53,136 bases of DNA from Fibrobacter sp. (GTDB taxonomy: Bacteria; Fibrobacterota; Chitinivibrionia; Chitinivibrionales; Chitinispirillaceae), in contig JAAZBG010000048.1 of assembly GCA_012513915.1 (NCBI GenBank), positions 1-53,136 of the forward strand, given 5' to 3'. Numbering within the stretch: the stretch's first letter is position 1; each line of letters begins with the position of its first letter. Made by a program: the position numbers and the translations under genes. Positions 9,165 to 17,470 of this stretch are shown in pieces. The notes under the pieces are model-generated. The model worked only from the letters and a program-made list of their open reading frames with translations, did no database searches and was not told where the DNA came from.

Positions 9165-9468
9165 ACTGCCTCTTGACGTTATAAATGTTAAGCTTTTAGC
9201 ACATCCATTCCAGCATCGCTCGTCCCCTAAATTCCACCTCTTCAGGTATTCCCAGGAGTCTCCCGCAGGGTGACTCTTAAAACAGAAATATCGGCCGATT
9301 TGCCTTATATATTCTTCAAGCCCCCCTGCGGGGGTTTTAGGGGGCGAGACGCTGGAGATGCAAAGATCATTATTGTGTTATTTCCCACTGCGTAAATGTT
9401 TTTTACCTTACCCCCGGCCCCTCTCAACAAGTGTAGAGGGGTATAAGGAGCAAAGTGTACACTGTCAA
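9165..9468. repeat. GC-rich hairpin-bearing gap inside the PspA/ABC cluster
   Basis: A 304-bp intergenic stretch between the permease start and the substrate-binding gene stop. It holds three stem-loops much richer in G+C than their surroundings: GAGTC...GACTC at 9256-9276; CCCC-CTGC-GGGG inside 9321-9334; and CCCCTCT/AGAGGGG at 9418-9441, bordered by CCTTA and TAAGG. None is followed by a T-run on the minus strand, so they are not simple terminators. The third resembles the C-rich/G-rich intergenic sequence near 42958-43010, suggesting a dispersed repeat inserted here. They might lower or separate expression of the permease half of the cluster. Confidence 0.55.
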
Positions 9469-11181
9469 TCAATTTTCCGGTGGATATACCGAGACCTCGA
9501 CACGGCGGTTTAACGGCTGATTTGTTGGATCAGCTGGATCTGCCGGTTCGCTCCAGCCTTTACCTTCAACAATGAACTTGTTCGGATCAAATTTGTATTT
9601 AGTGATAAGCGCGGTTTTTACACCATTGGCTCTATCCTGAGAAAGCTCTAATACGGATGATTCCGGTACTTTACCTTTCATGGAGTTATCTGTGTGCCCG
9701 ATAATAGCAACAACAGCACGATCGTACTGACCAACAAGGCGTGCGACTTTTTCAAGTGTAGCTTCTGCTGCCGGATCGTAAAGAGTATTTTTTATAGGTT
9801 TTCCGAATTCATCATGCTGGGGCTCGAAAATGTTGGCACTGTTTGGATAAAAATTAATATGAATTGTCTGAGTGAGAATGGGTTTCTCTGCCTGTACTTT
9901 AGAATAGGACACTGGTGAGAATGTTGCTATGTACTCATTCTTCATATCCTTGAATGTACCCTCTGCGTCAAGTTCCTTGATAACCGAAAAGTCCATGACT
10001 TCATCAAAGCGTACTGGTGTTGATATCAGTCCGAGCTCTTTGTAAACGAAGGTGATATTTTTCCAGGTGCGCTCAAAGTTGCTTGGTGATGAAGCATTAA
10101 GGAAGAAATCTTTGTTTTCTGCAAAGTTTGTTGTGTGTGCATCATACTGCATACCCCTGATATCATCGAGCGTCATACCGTATCCTTCTGCGAGCCATTG
10201 CATTGCTGCAACTTTTGCAGTAGAATCCTTAGTTAATCTCATGCCCTCAAAGATTCCGGCAACAAGACCCTTGACAATATCAGGATGATCCTTTGCGAAG
10301 TCTGCACGTACAGCCCAGACATCAGCGATCACTTTGTTTGCTTCTGATGTCGTTGTCAGAATGCGGGTGTTTTTTACTTTTTCAGGAATATTGTAGATAT
10401 CCGGTGCCCATGATACGCATGCGTCAATTGATGGATCAGAGACAAATGCAGCTGCCGCTTCAAACGCTGTATTAGTATATTTATGATTTACCGCTGATGG
10501 CTGGATACCTGAAACTAACAGGAGGTTATTGAGGAAATACTGGGACGGGCTGTTCTGGGCATACACGACGGTTTTTCCTCTGAGATCCTGAATGCTGCTG
10601 ATTTTGCTGCGAACCACCATACCATCACCACCGTTTGACCAGTCAATCTGCTGGTAGATTCTCGGAGAGATGCGAGAGTCTTTCATAAGTTCGCCGGCAA
10701 AAAGCGCCATCATGTCAAGCGTGCCCCACAGTACGTGGCTTTCACCTGATGCATATGCGTCACGTGCAGTCACCGGATCGTCGATGAGTTTGAGATTTAC
10801 CTTGAAACCGTATTTCTTATAGAAAACGCTCTCCGTATTTGGTGCAAAACCATGGTTTGCAGCGACAATCGGCAGCCATCCGATCCAGACGTTAATCGGG
10901 AACTGGACGATCTTCTCTTTACTATCCCATTTGTAGTTGCTGGCTCCCTTTACTTCAGGAAGCTTTTGTCCCGGGACATAATTGTACTCTGAAACTGTGG
11001 TGATCCCTTTCGGATCAACTGCTTCAGGGCCGTTTTTAAATTTGTCAAGATCGATCTGATTTGTTGTTGCTTTCGGAAAAAGCATGTCGCGGAACAGATA
11101 TCCCGCAGCGATAATGCATCCGAGGATAAAAAGAAATCCAACTACTTTACCTAACGCGGTAGGTCCTACTTTTTGTGCCAT
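9469..11181 (-). CDS. Membrane-anchored substrate-binding protein fused to an OmpA domain
   Basis: A 570-residue two-domain protein. Residues about 10-35 (KVVGFLFILGCIIAAGYLF) form one uncleaved membrane anchor with no lipobox. Residues about 90-400 are an NMT1/SsuA-like periplasmic binding domain: INVWIGWLPIVAANHGF, GTLDMMALFAGE, the hinge-like DLRGKTVVYAQ and a C-terminal helical lobe. Residues about 430-568 are an OmpA/MotB-type peptidoglycan-binding domain: INFYPNSANIF, IIGHTDN, LSQDRANGVKTAL and NRRVEV. The arrangement is like MotB: inner-membrane anchor below, cell-wall grip above, but with a solute-binding domain between. It starts 30 bp after pspA and precedes the permease and ATPase, so it is probably the binding subunit of that transporter. 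Ligand unknown. Confidence 0.88.
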   Translation of the reverse strand: MAQKVGPTALGKVVGFLFILGCIIAAGYLFRDMLFPKATTNQIDLDKFKNGPEAVDPKGITTVSEYNYVPGQKLPEVKGASNYKWDSKEKIVQFPINVWIGWLPIVAANHGFAPNTESVFYKKYGFKVNLKLIDDPVTARDAYASGESHVLWGTLDMMALFAGELMKDSRISPRIYQQIDWSNGGDGMVVRSKISSIQDLRGKTVVYAQNSPSQYFLNNLLLVSGIQPSAVNHKYTNTAFEAAAAFVSDPSIDACVSWAPDIYNIPEKVKNTRILTTTSEANKVIADVWAVRADFAKDHPDIVKGLVAGIFEGMRLTKDSTAKVAAMQWLAEGYGMTLDDIRGMQYDAHTTNFAENKDFFLNASSPSNFERTWKNITFVYKELGLISTPVRFDEVMDFSVIKELDAEGTFKDMKNEYIATFSPVSYSKVQAEKPILTQTIHINFYPNSANIFEPQHDEFGKPIKNTLYDPAAEATLEKVARLVGQYDRAVVAIIGHTDNSMKGKVPESSVLELSQDRANGVKTALITKYKFDPNKFIVEGKGWSEPADPADPTNQPLNRRVEVSVYPPEN

Positions 11182-11211
11182 ATTATAAAATCTCCTTGTG
11201 TCAAAATGAAA

Positions 11212-11955
11212 TTACTGGGGTCCAAGTTCTTTTACCGGATTTGGCTGCGGCTGCAGAGGCGTTTCTGCAGCAGGTGCACCTTTAATGCCATACGCCATTT
11301 CGAAATCTGCAAGTGCCTGCTCAGCAAGCGCATTTTGCTCTGCTTCCTTCATATCCACCTGTGATGTATCAATGGTGCTTGATGCAACGCGTGCGCGTCC
11401 GGCAGCCTTATCACGGCGTTCATTAAGGTATTCTTCAACGCGGTTGAGTGTATCACCTGATCCGCCAATCTCGGTTACCATTCCTTTTGCCATCTCCTGA
11501 AGTTCAGCCTGCGCTTCCATCATTTCTGTTTCACTCATGAGCTGCTTGAGTTTCTGGATTTTGGCCTGCGCTTCATTGACAGCGACATCACGGGTTTTCA
11601 GAAGCTTCTTATAGGTTTCTTCCGCAGAAACCATCTGATCACGGTTTTCTTCAAGTTGACTTTTGATTGTCTGAAGCTCAAGTGCCAGAGTTCCTGCGAC
11701 AGAGCGGTTTCCAGCTTTGATATTTGCAGCGACCCGTGCGGTTATCTCTTTTTCCTTCTGTTCAAGATTTTTTATCTGACGAAGTAAACGTTCCACAAAG
11801 CCGGCATGACTTGCGAGATTGTCATTAAAGCGGGCTATCTGCTTGCGTAAATTTTCTTTTTCCGCTTCGATTAGTGCTGCAGGATTGGATTTTTCAATTC
11901 CTGAGATGAAAAGGCTCAGGAATCCTTTCATAAGCGTACCAATTCGTTTGAACAT
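11212..11955 (-). CDS. PspA/IM30 (Vipp1) family protein
   Basis: A 247-residue, almost wholly helical protein with the PspA/IM30 architecture. The N-terminal amphipathic segment MFKRIGTLMKGFLSLFI would insert into membranes, and is followed by long charged helices: the NPAALIEAEKENLRKQIARF region, LEQKEKEITARVAANIKAGN, and EETYKKLLKTRDVAVNEA. Family proteins polymerise into ESCRT-III-like rods or rings on stressed inner membranes. Family length is about 220-260 residues. A Pro/Gln-rich tail of about 20 residues ends the protein. It is the first gene of the minus-strand cluster with the binding protein/OmpA fusion, permease, ATPase, coiled-coil protein and AAA+ ATPase. No pspF, pspB or pspC is present, so this is not the enterobacterial psp operon. 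Confidence 0.9.
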   Translation of the reverse strand: MFKRIGTLMKGFLSLFISGIEKSNPAALIEAEKENLRKQIARFNDNLASHAGFVERLLRQIKNLEQKEKEITARVAANIKAGNRSVAGTLALELQTIKSQLEENRDQMVSAEETYKKLLKTRDVAVNEAQAKIQKLKQLMSETEMMEAQAELQEMAKGMVTEIGGSGDTLNRVEEYLNERRDKAAGRARVASSTIDTSQVDMKEAEQNALAEQALADFEMAYGIKGAPAAETPLQPQPNPVKELGPQ

Positions 11956-12125
11956 ACTGCATGGCCTTTCGGTTTATATATGAAACATTAAAAAAATCAA
12001 AATAGTTATAGTCTGACACTGGTACAATATTCAGGTTTAAATCAGAATTATACCTATTGATTAGATAAAGCACAAATGAAATATAATGGATGGAGCAGCA
12101 TTAGGAAAGGGGCTGCCGGGTATAC

Positions 12126-12158
12126 AAAAAAAAAGCGGAGTCACATCGGGTGACTCCA
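12126..12158 (-). terminator. Rho-independent terminator of the malectin-like lipoprotein gene
   Basis: On the minus strand, a stem GGAGTCAC/GTGACTCC (12138-12157) is followed by a T-run (A-run at 12126-12134 on the plus strand). It lies about 25 bp beyond the lipoprotein stop codon. Confidence 0.85.
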
Positions 12159-12180
12159 CTAAATAGTAAATGGCTGATAT

Positions 12181-13377
12181 TTACTGACTGATAACTTCGA
12201 TACCGCACACCTGTGCATTGTCAGTAATTGTTGAAAAACTGATTACAATAGATCCATATGAATTTGCAGTCGCAGTAAATTCACGTACGATTGCTCTTTT
12301 TGCGCCCCCGGTAGTAGCGAAGATGTCAAAGTTTGATAAAACGGTAGTGTCGTTAATTGCTACGTTGAATCTCCTGCTTCCAGAATCATTCCAGTAGAGT
12401 TCCGCAAAATGAAGACGCACACGATAATTTCTCCCACTGGTCAGGTTATTACATGTATACGTCATATTGCCGTACCGTTCAGACTGGTATACAGACTGCG
12501 GTGCCGGATTACTAACTCCTGATAACGAAATGCTGCTTGATGTGGATGCTGTGCTGCCGCCTGAGAAGTTCGTGTCAACACTGAAGGGTGAAATACGGTT
12601 GCCGCCGGCATTGATTTGATAACTACGTGACTTTTGCCCTGAAACAAAAGTTACCGTTATCGTAGTTGATGCAGAATCATTGTCATTGTCAATGGCAACA
12701 GCTCTGATTTCATGTACTCCCAGGCCTGGAGATCCTAATGGGCAGGAATATGGAGATGAATAATCTGTTGCCAGGAGTGTATAATTATCGTAAAAAACAA
12801 CTCTGGAAATTGATCCATCATTATCGGATGCTGATACATGTATTTGAATTGTATCTGTAGAAAAGATTGTATCATAATTTGCAGGGCTTTGAATAACTAC
12901 TGTTGGAGGTGTATTGGACGAGTCTCCCTGTATAATACCGCTAATTGTGGCTGTACCATTACCTGCGGCGGTATCACTTTCAGTTCTGGGATTGAGTGTC
13001 ATTGAGACATTTGTATTTTGTCCGGAATAAACATTCGCAAATGCTTCACCGTAGAAACAAATTCTATTATATGTGTCGTAGACTAATACCTCGAATTTCC
13101 TGTTGCTGCCAGTTTGTATTGTAGAAACTTGTCCGGAAACGGATGTGCTGGTAACGGCTAATGTATCGGTGATAGTGGCCATTCCACTTCCAGAGACAAC
13201 TACTTTTGCATGTGCCGCAATCTGGCTGAAATTACTTGATGCAGCCGCAACAAATGTGAAAGATGCAGAACCTGGTTCATCCAGCTGATTCGCATCTGTA
13301 ACAGGATTGTTGCTGCATCCGGTAAAAAGTGTAAATGAAAATACAGCAGTGATTAAAAGAAACCGTAGTGATTTCAT
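12181..13377 (-). CDS. Malectin-like carbohydrate-binding lipoprotein
   Basis: A 398-residue secreted lipoprotein. The ATG at 13377 is chosen because AGGGAG sits at good distance and a signal peptide begins at once, ending in the lipobox FTGC; a TTG at 13398 would add seven odd residues. After the Cys comes a Ser/Thr/Ala-rich region with beta-strand character. Around residues 150-245 there is an Ig-like domain (PPTVVIQSP at its start, GVHEIRAVAIDNDND near its end) of the kind common in polysaccharide-degrading enzymes. Residues about 255-398 look like a malectin/CBM-type domain: YQINAGG, then YRVRLHFAELYW and FNVAINDT. There is no catalytic domain, so it probably binds glycan at the cell surface. 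It has its own terminator and no partner genes. Confidence 0.75.
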   Translation of the reverse strand: MKSLRFLLITAVFSFTLFTGCSNNPVTDANQLDEPGSASFTFVAAASSNFSQIAAHAKVVVSGSGMATITDTLAVTSTSVSGQVSTIQTGSNRKFEVLVYDTYNRICFYGEAFANVYSGQNTNVSMTLNPRTESDTAAGNGTATISGIIQGDSSNTPPTVVIQSPANYDTIFSTDTIQIHVSASDNDGSISRVVFYDNYTLLATDYSSPYSCPLGSPGLGVHEIRAVAIDNDNDSASTTITVTFVSGQKSRSYQINAGGNRISPFSVDTNFSGGSTASTSSSISLSGVSNPAPQSVYQSERYGNMTYTCNNLTSGRNYRVRLHFAELYWNDSGSRRFNVAINDTTVLSNFDIFATTGGAKRAIVREFTATANSYGSIVISFSTITDNAQVCGIEVISQ

Positions 13378-14024
13378 ATGAACTCCCTTTTTCCTCAATT
13401 GTACAATGACATTATATTTGGATGTTTAAAACAGAATGATTTTCTGTAATAATAAGATATCTATTGTAAACGATTGCCTTTATGATACAAAGAATTATTC
13501 TTATTATATAAAACGGACAAATTTACTAACGGCCTGCATTCCAGAAATATGTATGGATTAGACTACAATTTTCCCACACTGGCCTTCAAGTCACATATAT
13601 GCGGGGATTGGCATAATAATACTCCTTTACAAGGTATAGTTTGTACTTTTCACCTGTATACAACAGGCTTTAATTGGTCTTTTTGTCAAATATCATTGTG
13701 TTATTTGTACTGACATTTTCTAAGTAATGCAATCACAGTGCCAAATGTTAAACTCAATTATCCTGACTGAATGCAATGACGGGGTTTACCAGCATAATGT
13801 GCATATTTAACAATCGTTTATCTGGGTGTATCTAAATATGACCGTCAAGGATTACCGCTTTAAACAATAAATAATTCTATAAGAAGTGTAGGCGTTTTTT
13901 GTCATATATAGAAATGTGATTTCCATAGTGGGAATCAGGTTATCAGGGTCGCATCCGGCGAAACAAATACGTATGCGTATGCACATCCGGCATCGGAAAT
14001 ATTTCCATAAAGAGAATCTATGTC
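13378..14024. other. Long intergenic stretch, no gene recognised
   Basis: About 650 bp of AT-rich DNA upstream of the lipoprotein gene and downstream of dus. It contains a near-palindrome AAGAATTATTCTT at 13490-13502, which might be an operator for the lipoprotein gene, and two nearby copies of CATCCGGC around 13950-13995. No frame with coding character was seen on either strand. The lipoprotein promoter is presumably in the first 200 bp. Confidence 0.4.
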
Positions 14025-14990
14025 TTATATATGAAGATACCGCTCGAAAAAACGCAGTGCATTTGATTTGAGTGTTGTCAAGTCCGGTGATGGCTGTACT
14101 GCACGGAAGAGTTCATGACCGTAGAAGAAATTTTTTGCGTAATAGATGGTAAATTCCTTGATTCCGCCGATCGCTTTTTCTTTTGGGAAATCCTCTAAGG
14201 TGTAGTTAAAAAAACGAAGCCATACTTCCTTAAAATCAAATGACGGTTCGCTATCGGATAGCGTTTTAAAAATCCAGGGTTTAGTGACCGCCTCCCTGCC
14301 GATCATAAGACCATCACAGTGTCGTAACAGGTCAAGGGCGGCAGCATCTTTTATATCTCCATTGGCAATGAGCGGAAGCTTTGTTTGTGTGCGTATCCAG
14401 TCAAAAAGATGCCATCGGGCATACCGTTTTAGTTTTTCATCCGAGAATCGGGGATGGACACAAAGTAAATCAACGCCGCTGTTCTCAAAAAGTCGAACCC
14501 GTTCAGTAAATCGTTCCTCCCAGCCATCAGTGTTATCTCCGACTCTGCATTTGACAGAAAATAAACCCGGCCATAGCGATCGAATCGTAACAAGTACCGG
14601 TTTGAGTTTTTCGATATTGTCAAATAGCGCTTTGCCGGCTCCGGTTTTGCGGATTGCCGGTGCCGGGCATCCAAGGTTGAGATCTATCGCTGCGGCATTA
14701 CATGCTTTAAGACGATTAATCACCGGAACAAGGTCTTCATCACCGTTGAGTTTGATCTGATAGACCACAAGCCCCTCGGAATCTCTCCGCTTTGTAAATG
14801 GGGACGTAGTGAGGTCTTCTTTCAGAAGTGCTGACGGACTGAGCATTTCGGTATAGAGAGCACCATACCCGCCAAAATCGGCACACAGACGTCTGAATGC
14901 ACTATGCGATACGCCTGCCATTGGAGCAAGAAAAAGCCGTGGCGAAAAAGTACAGTTTTTAACCGTGAGTGGTGAATTGAGTGCGTTCAT
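14025..14990 (-). CDS. tRNA-dihydrouridine synthase
   Basis: A 321-residue Dus-family flavoenzyme that reduces uridine to dihydrouridine in the tRNA D-loop using FMN and NAD(P)H. Diagnostic motifs are the N-terminal FMN strand LAPMAGVSHSAFR, YTEM, the catalytic-Cys motif NLGCPAP, VKCRVG, and the FMN-phosphate-binding ANGDI and GLMIGREA. It is a normal length for the family. The start abuts the upstream membrane protein's stop (TAAATG), so the two are co-transcribed. Whether it is DusA, B or C type cannot be decided by eye. Confident as a family call. Confidence 0.92.
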   Translation of the reverse strand: MNALNSPLTVKNCTFSPRLFLAPMAGVSHSAFRRLCADFGGYGALYTEMLSPSALLKEDLTTSPFTKRRDSEGLVVYQIKLNGDEDLVPVINRLKACNAAAIDLNLGCPAPAIRKTGAGKALFDNIEKLKPVLVTIRSLWPGLFSVKCRVGDNTDGWEERFTERVRLFENSGVDLLCVHPRFSDEKLKRYARWHLFDWIRTQTKLPLIANGDIKDAAALDLLRHCDGLMIGREAVTKPWIFKTLSDSEPSFDFKEVWLRFFNYTLEDFPKEKAIGGIKEFTIYYAKNFFYGHELFRAVQPSPDLTTLKSNALRFFERYLHI

Positions 14991-15839
14991 TTATATAATA
15001 AACCGGAACACAAGCCCGGCACATAAATATAAAGTAAAAAACAGAATTCCCGAAAAAATATAATTATTCTGTGCGATTTTCGCATGGGTCTGGTCATTGA
15101 TACGGCATTCCAGTTTTTTTACCTGTTTATTAATCAAATATTCAGCAAACATAAAGGTATTCAGCGGGACAATAAAGCAGATCACCGACCACATGAAAAT
15201 AGGAATTAAAGCAAGTTCCCAGATTCTATATGCAATAAAAATGCTGATTGCTGTCAGCAACAAAGTTGACGCGACAAGTGGCATAAACGCTTTTTTCTCA
15301 CGCTGATATGCAAATTTACGAAGGCAGGCAGCCGAGATCATGGCGCCGGAGGTTTTTTCTTCAAGAACCGATGTCCTGCCAATCGTAATCAGGTGTTCGT
15401 TAATCGTGAGTATAAGATCATAAATACCGTTAATCGAAAAGGGTAATGTGATCGATTTTTCTGGTGATACAATATGAACATGCTCGGTAAACGGTGTCTG
15501 GATATGTCTGCAAAGCGTAATATCTGAAAAGAAAATCTGACGAAGTTTTCCGGGGGCTTTGAAGACTATCGCATCTTCACTTATTAGAAACATCGTTTTT
15601 TGTACTTCCGAACGAATGAACCCGATAATAACAAGAAGGATGATAAGGGTTATATCAAGATATAAACCAAAACGGATCGCTGATGGATACATGGTATTAT
15701 ACGCAACAACTGATAATAATGCCGGAAGCCATGATACAAGGAAAACAATAATTATAAGTGCATAAAGCGGGGCATCAATATAAACAAACCGTTTCTGGTA
15801 ATTATATACTTTTTTTGCGTCAGTTGCACTCATACTCAT
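14991..15839 (-). CDS. Membrane protein of unknown family, possible PH-like middle domain
   Basis: A 282-residue protein. It has two membrane segments at about residues 25-45 and 58-75, a soluble section at about 80-170, two more at about 180-220, and a last one near the C-terminus. The soluble section (FLISEDAIVFKAPGKLRQIFFSD and following strands) alternates short strands in a way that recalls the bacterial PH domains of YdbT/YokE-type membrane proteins, which often sit between membrane passes. I do not recognise the family. It is directly upstream of dus with no gap, probably co-transcribed, but no functional link to tRNA modification is evident. Confidence 0.7.
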   Translation of the reverse strand: MSMSATDAKKVYNYQKRFVYIDAPLYALIIIVFLVSWLPALLSVVAYNTMYPSAIRFGLYLDITLIILLVIIGFIRSEVQKTMFLISEDAIVFKAPGKLRQIFFSDITLCRHIQTPFTEHVHIVSPEKSITLPFSINGIYDLILTINEHLITIGRTSVLEEKTSGAMISAACLRKFAYQREKKAFMPLVASTLLLTAISIFIAYRIWELALIPIFMWSVICFIVPLNTFMFAEYLINKQVKKLECRINDQTHAKIAQNNYIFSGILFFTLYLCAGLVFRFII

Positions 15840-16020
15840 AAATTACATCCGGCCGGAGCGGAGTAGGAGGAAAAGGTTGACGGGTACTTTTCAGGATTGC
15901 GGCATGTCGAGGAACGGCAATTTCCAATATTTCCAGTAGAATTGCAGGATTTTGATGGATATGGGGAATGCACGATTTCCATTAATCAATAAAACTTCTT
16001 GCCAATAAAAAATGAAAACT

Positions 16021-16045
16021 ATACAATCATTGAAGGTAATTGTAT
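16021..16045. promoter_or_regulatory. Inverted repeat upstream of cheY, possible operator
   Basis: A perfect 7-bp dyad, ATACAAT (16021-16027) and ATTGTAT (16039-16045), spaced by 11 bases and ending 32 bp before the cheY ATG. The position suits a transcription-factor site. No matching regulator is encoded nearby. Confidence 0.35.
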
Positions 16046-16077
16046 TTCTGATGCACCAATAACCAGAGAAACTGTTT

Positions 16078-16449
16078 ATGGCTAAATACCGGATCCTTGT
16101 TATAGATGATGCAAGGTATATCTTTAAAGCTGTCAAGATGGCGCTTGAACCGCAGGGATTTGAAGTTGTGGGGCATGCGGAAAATGGTAAAATAGGCATT
16201 GAAATGTACGATAAATTCAAACCAGATCTTGTAACGCTTGATGTAACCATGCCGGTAATGGATGGTATCGAAACTGCAGCAGTGCTTTTTACAAGGGAAC
16301 CACCACCTAAGATCGTTTTGATGAGCGCAATTGCTGATGAGGGTTTACGAAAATCTGCAAGAGATATAGGAATTAAATATTTTGCACCAAAACCCTTTAC
16401 ACCAGAAATGTTGTGTCAGAAAGTACTTGATTGCCTTTCTGATGCGTAA
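16078..16449 (+). CDS. CheY-like single-domain response regulator
   Basis: A 123-residue stand-alone receiver domain. All key positions are present: the acidic pair Asp10-Asp11, phospho-acceptor Asp55 in TLDVTMP, the conserved Ser in VLMSA, and the Lys of FAPKPF. There is no output domain, so it signals by protein contact, as CheY does with the flagellar switch or other targets. Two CheX phosphatases follow directly (24 bp and 6 bp gaps), which fits a unit for phosphorylation and quick reset. No flagellar, pilus or methyl-accepting genes lie in the window. The kinase is not adjacent; the CheA-like kinase at 28-30.6 kb is a possible partner, but that is speculation. Confidence 0.93.
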   Translation: MAKYRILVIDDARYIFKAVKMALEPQGFEVVGHAENGKIGIEMYDKFKPDLVTLDVTMPVMDGIETAAVLFTREPPPKIVLMSAIADEGLRKSARDIGIKYFAPKPFTPEMLCQKVLDCLSDA

Positions 16450-16473
16450 CGCAGATATCGCTGATATCCGGAG

Positions 16474-16950
16474 ATGAGAATGCAGTCTGTAATAATAAAT
16501 GAATTTACGGTATTTTTCGGGGATGCAGTAAAAAGTATTACACAGCAGATGGCCGGGGTTGGCTTAAAGGACATACAGGAAACTCCAATCGAAGATCAAA
16601 GGGTATTTGCAGTTATTATCGGTATTGTCGGCGCACATAAAGGGCGCACTCTGATCAGAATCAGTGATGGCTTAGTAACTAAAATTACCGAAGAAATGAA
16701 TTGCGGACCGCTATCCAATCTTACAGAAACGACGCTTTACATCGGTGAGTATTCAAACATCCTATGCGGTAAGGCTATATCGGATATAAACAACCGGTAT
16801 GTAAATGTTGATTTGCGTTTAACACCACCGGCTATCTTTTCAGGAACCAATATGCGAATCACTACTCCAGCCCTGCAGTCGTCATTGCTCTGCTACAACA
16901 GCGATTTCGGTATGGTGTCAATGGATATAGGATTTGAGAGAGTCAGGTAG
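16474..16950 (+). CDS. CheX-like CheY-P phosphatase (first copy)
   Basis: A 158-residue protein of the CheC/CheX/FliY class. The catalytic helix motif E-x-x-N is seen in YIGEYSNILCGKAISDIN. The strand after it (VDLRLTPPAIFSGTNM) matches the usual layout, where a phase of beta strands follows the helix. CheX dephosphorylates CheY-P. It lies between cheY and a second CheX-like gene, so the three are probably one transcript. Only one clear E-x-x-N helix is present, as in CheX rather than CheC, which normally has two. Confidence 0.8.
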   Translation: MRMQSVIINEFTVFFGDAVKSITQQMAGVGLKDIQETPIEDQRVFAVIIGIVGAHKGRTLIRISDGLVTKITEEMNCGPLSNLTETTLYIGEYSNILCGKAISDINNRYVNVDLRLTPPAIFSGTNMRITTPALQSSLLCYNSDFGMVSMDIGFERVR

Positions 16951-16956
16951 TGAATT

Positions 16957-17400
16957 ATGGTAATAAATGAAGCATTTAAGACTGCGACACTTGAATTGAT
17001 TGAAAGCCTTGGACTCACCGCTGAATTCAATGGCGAAGCTGTCGAACCGGTGCTTGTATCTGCGGATGAAGTAAATGTTACCATCGGATTAACAAAAGGG
17101 GAGAAAGGCATTGTTCTTCTTGGCATGAAACGGGATACCGCACTCAAAATCGCGTCTGTAATGATCGGTTCTGAAACCACGGAACTTGATGAACTTGCGG
17201 AAGGTGCTGTCAGTGAATTTTTGAACACCCTTGTTGGTATGGGACTCAGTAATTTTCAGAAGGATCAGGTTATTGGCTTTTCCTCCCCGACGATGATCAC
17301 CGGTAACGATACATATTTAATGATCAGCAGAGTGGAATCATCCAGATTACAGTTTTCCGTTGATAGACAGATTTTTAGTGTTTCAATAAGCCTGGAATGA
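16957..17400 (+). CDS. CheX-like CheY-P phosphatase (second copy)
   Basis: A 147-residue second CheX-type protein, starting 6 bp after the first. The motif helix is LAEGAVSEFLNTLVGMGLSN with E-x-x-N, and the following strand VIGFSSPTMITG is the standard continuation. It is clearly diverged from the first copy at sequence level, so this is an old paralogue pair rather than a fresh duplication. CheX works as a homodimer in known cases; two adjacent unlike copies raise the possibility of a heterodimer or of two substrate preferences. Confidence 0.78.
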   Translation: MVINEAFKTATLELIESLGLTAEFNGEAVEPVLVSADEVNVTIGLTKGEKGIVLLGMKRDTALKIASVMIGSETTELDELAEGAVSEFLNTLVGMGLSNFQKDQVIGFSSPTMITGNDTYLMISRVESSRLQFSVDRQIFSVSISLE

Positions 17401-17470
17401 TAGTATTTGCTCCTCTGTACTGATATTTCTCAAACCTTTTTATCTGGAAATTCTACTTAGATATGCCTTT

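Noticed and set aside
15891..16250. 119-codon minus-strand frame opposite the start of cheY
   Set aside because: It lies antisense to a clear receiver domain and its product has no family features.
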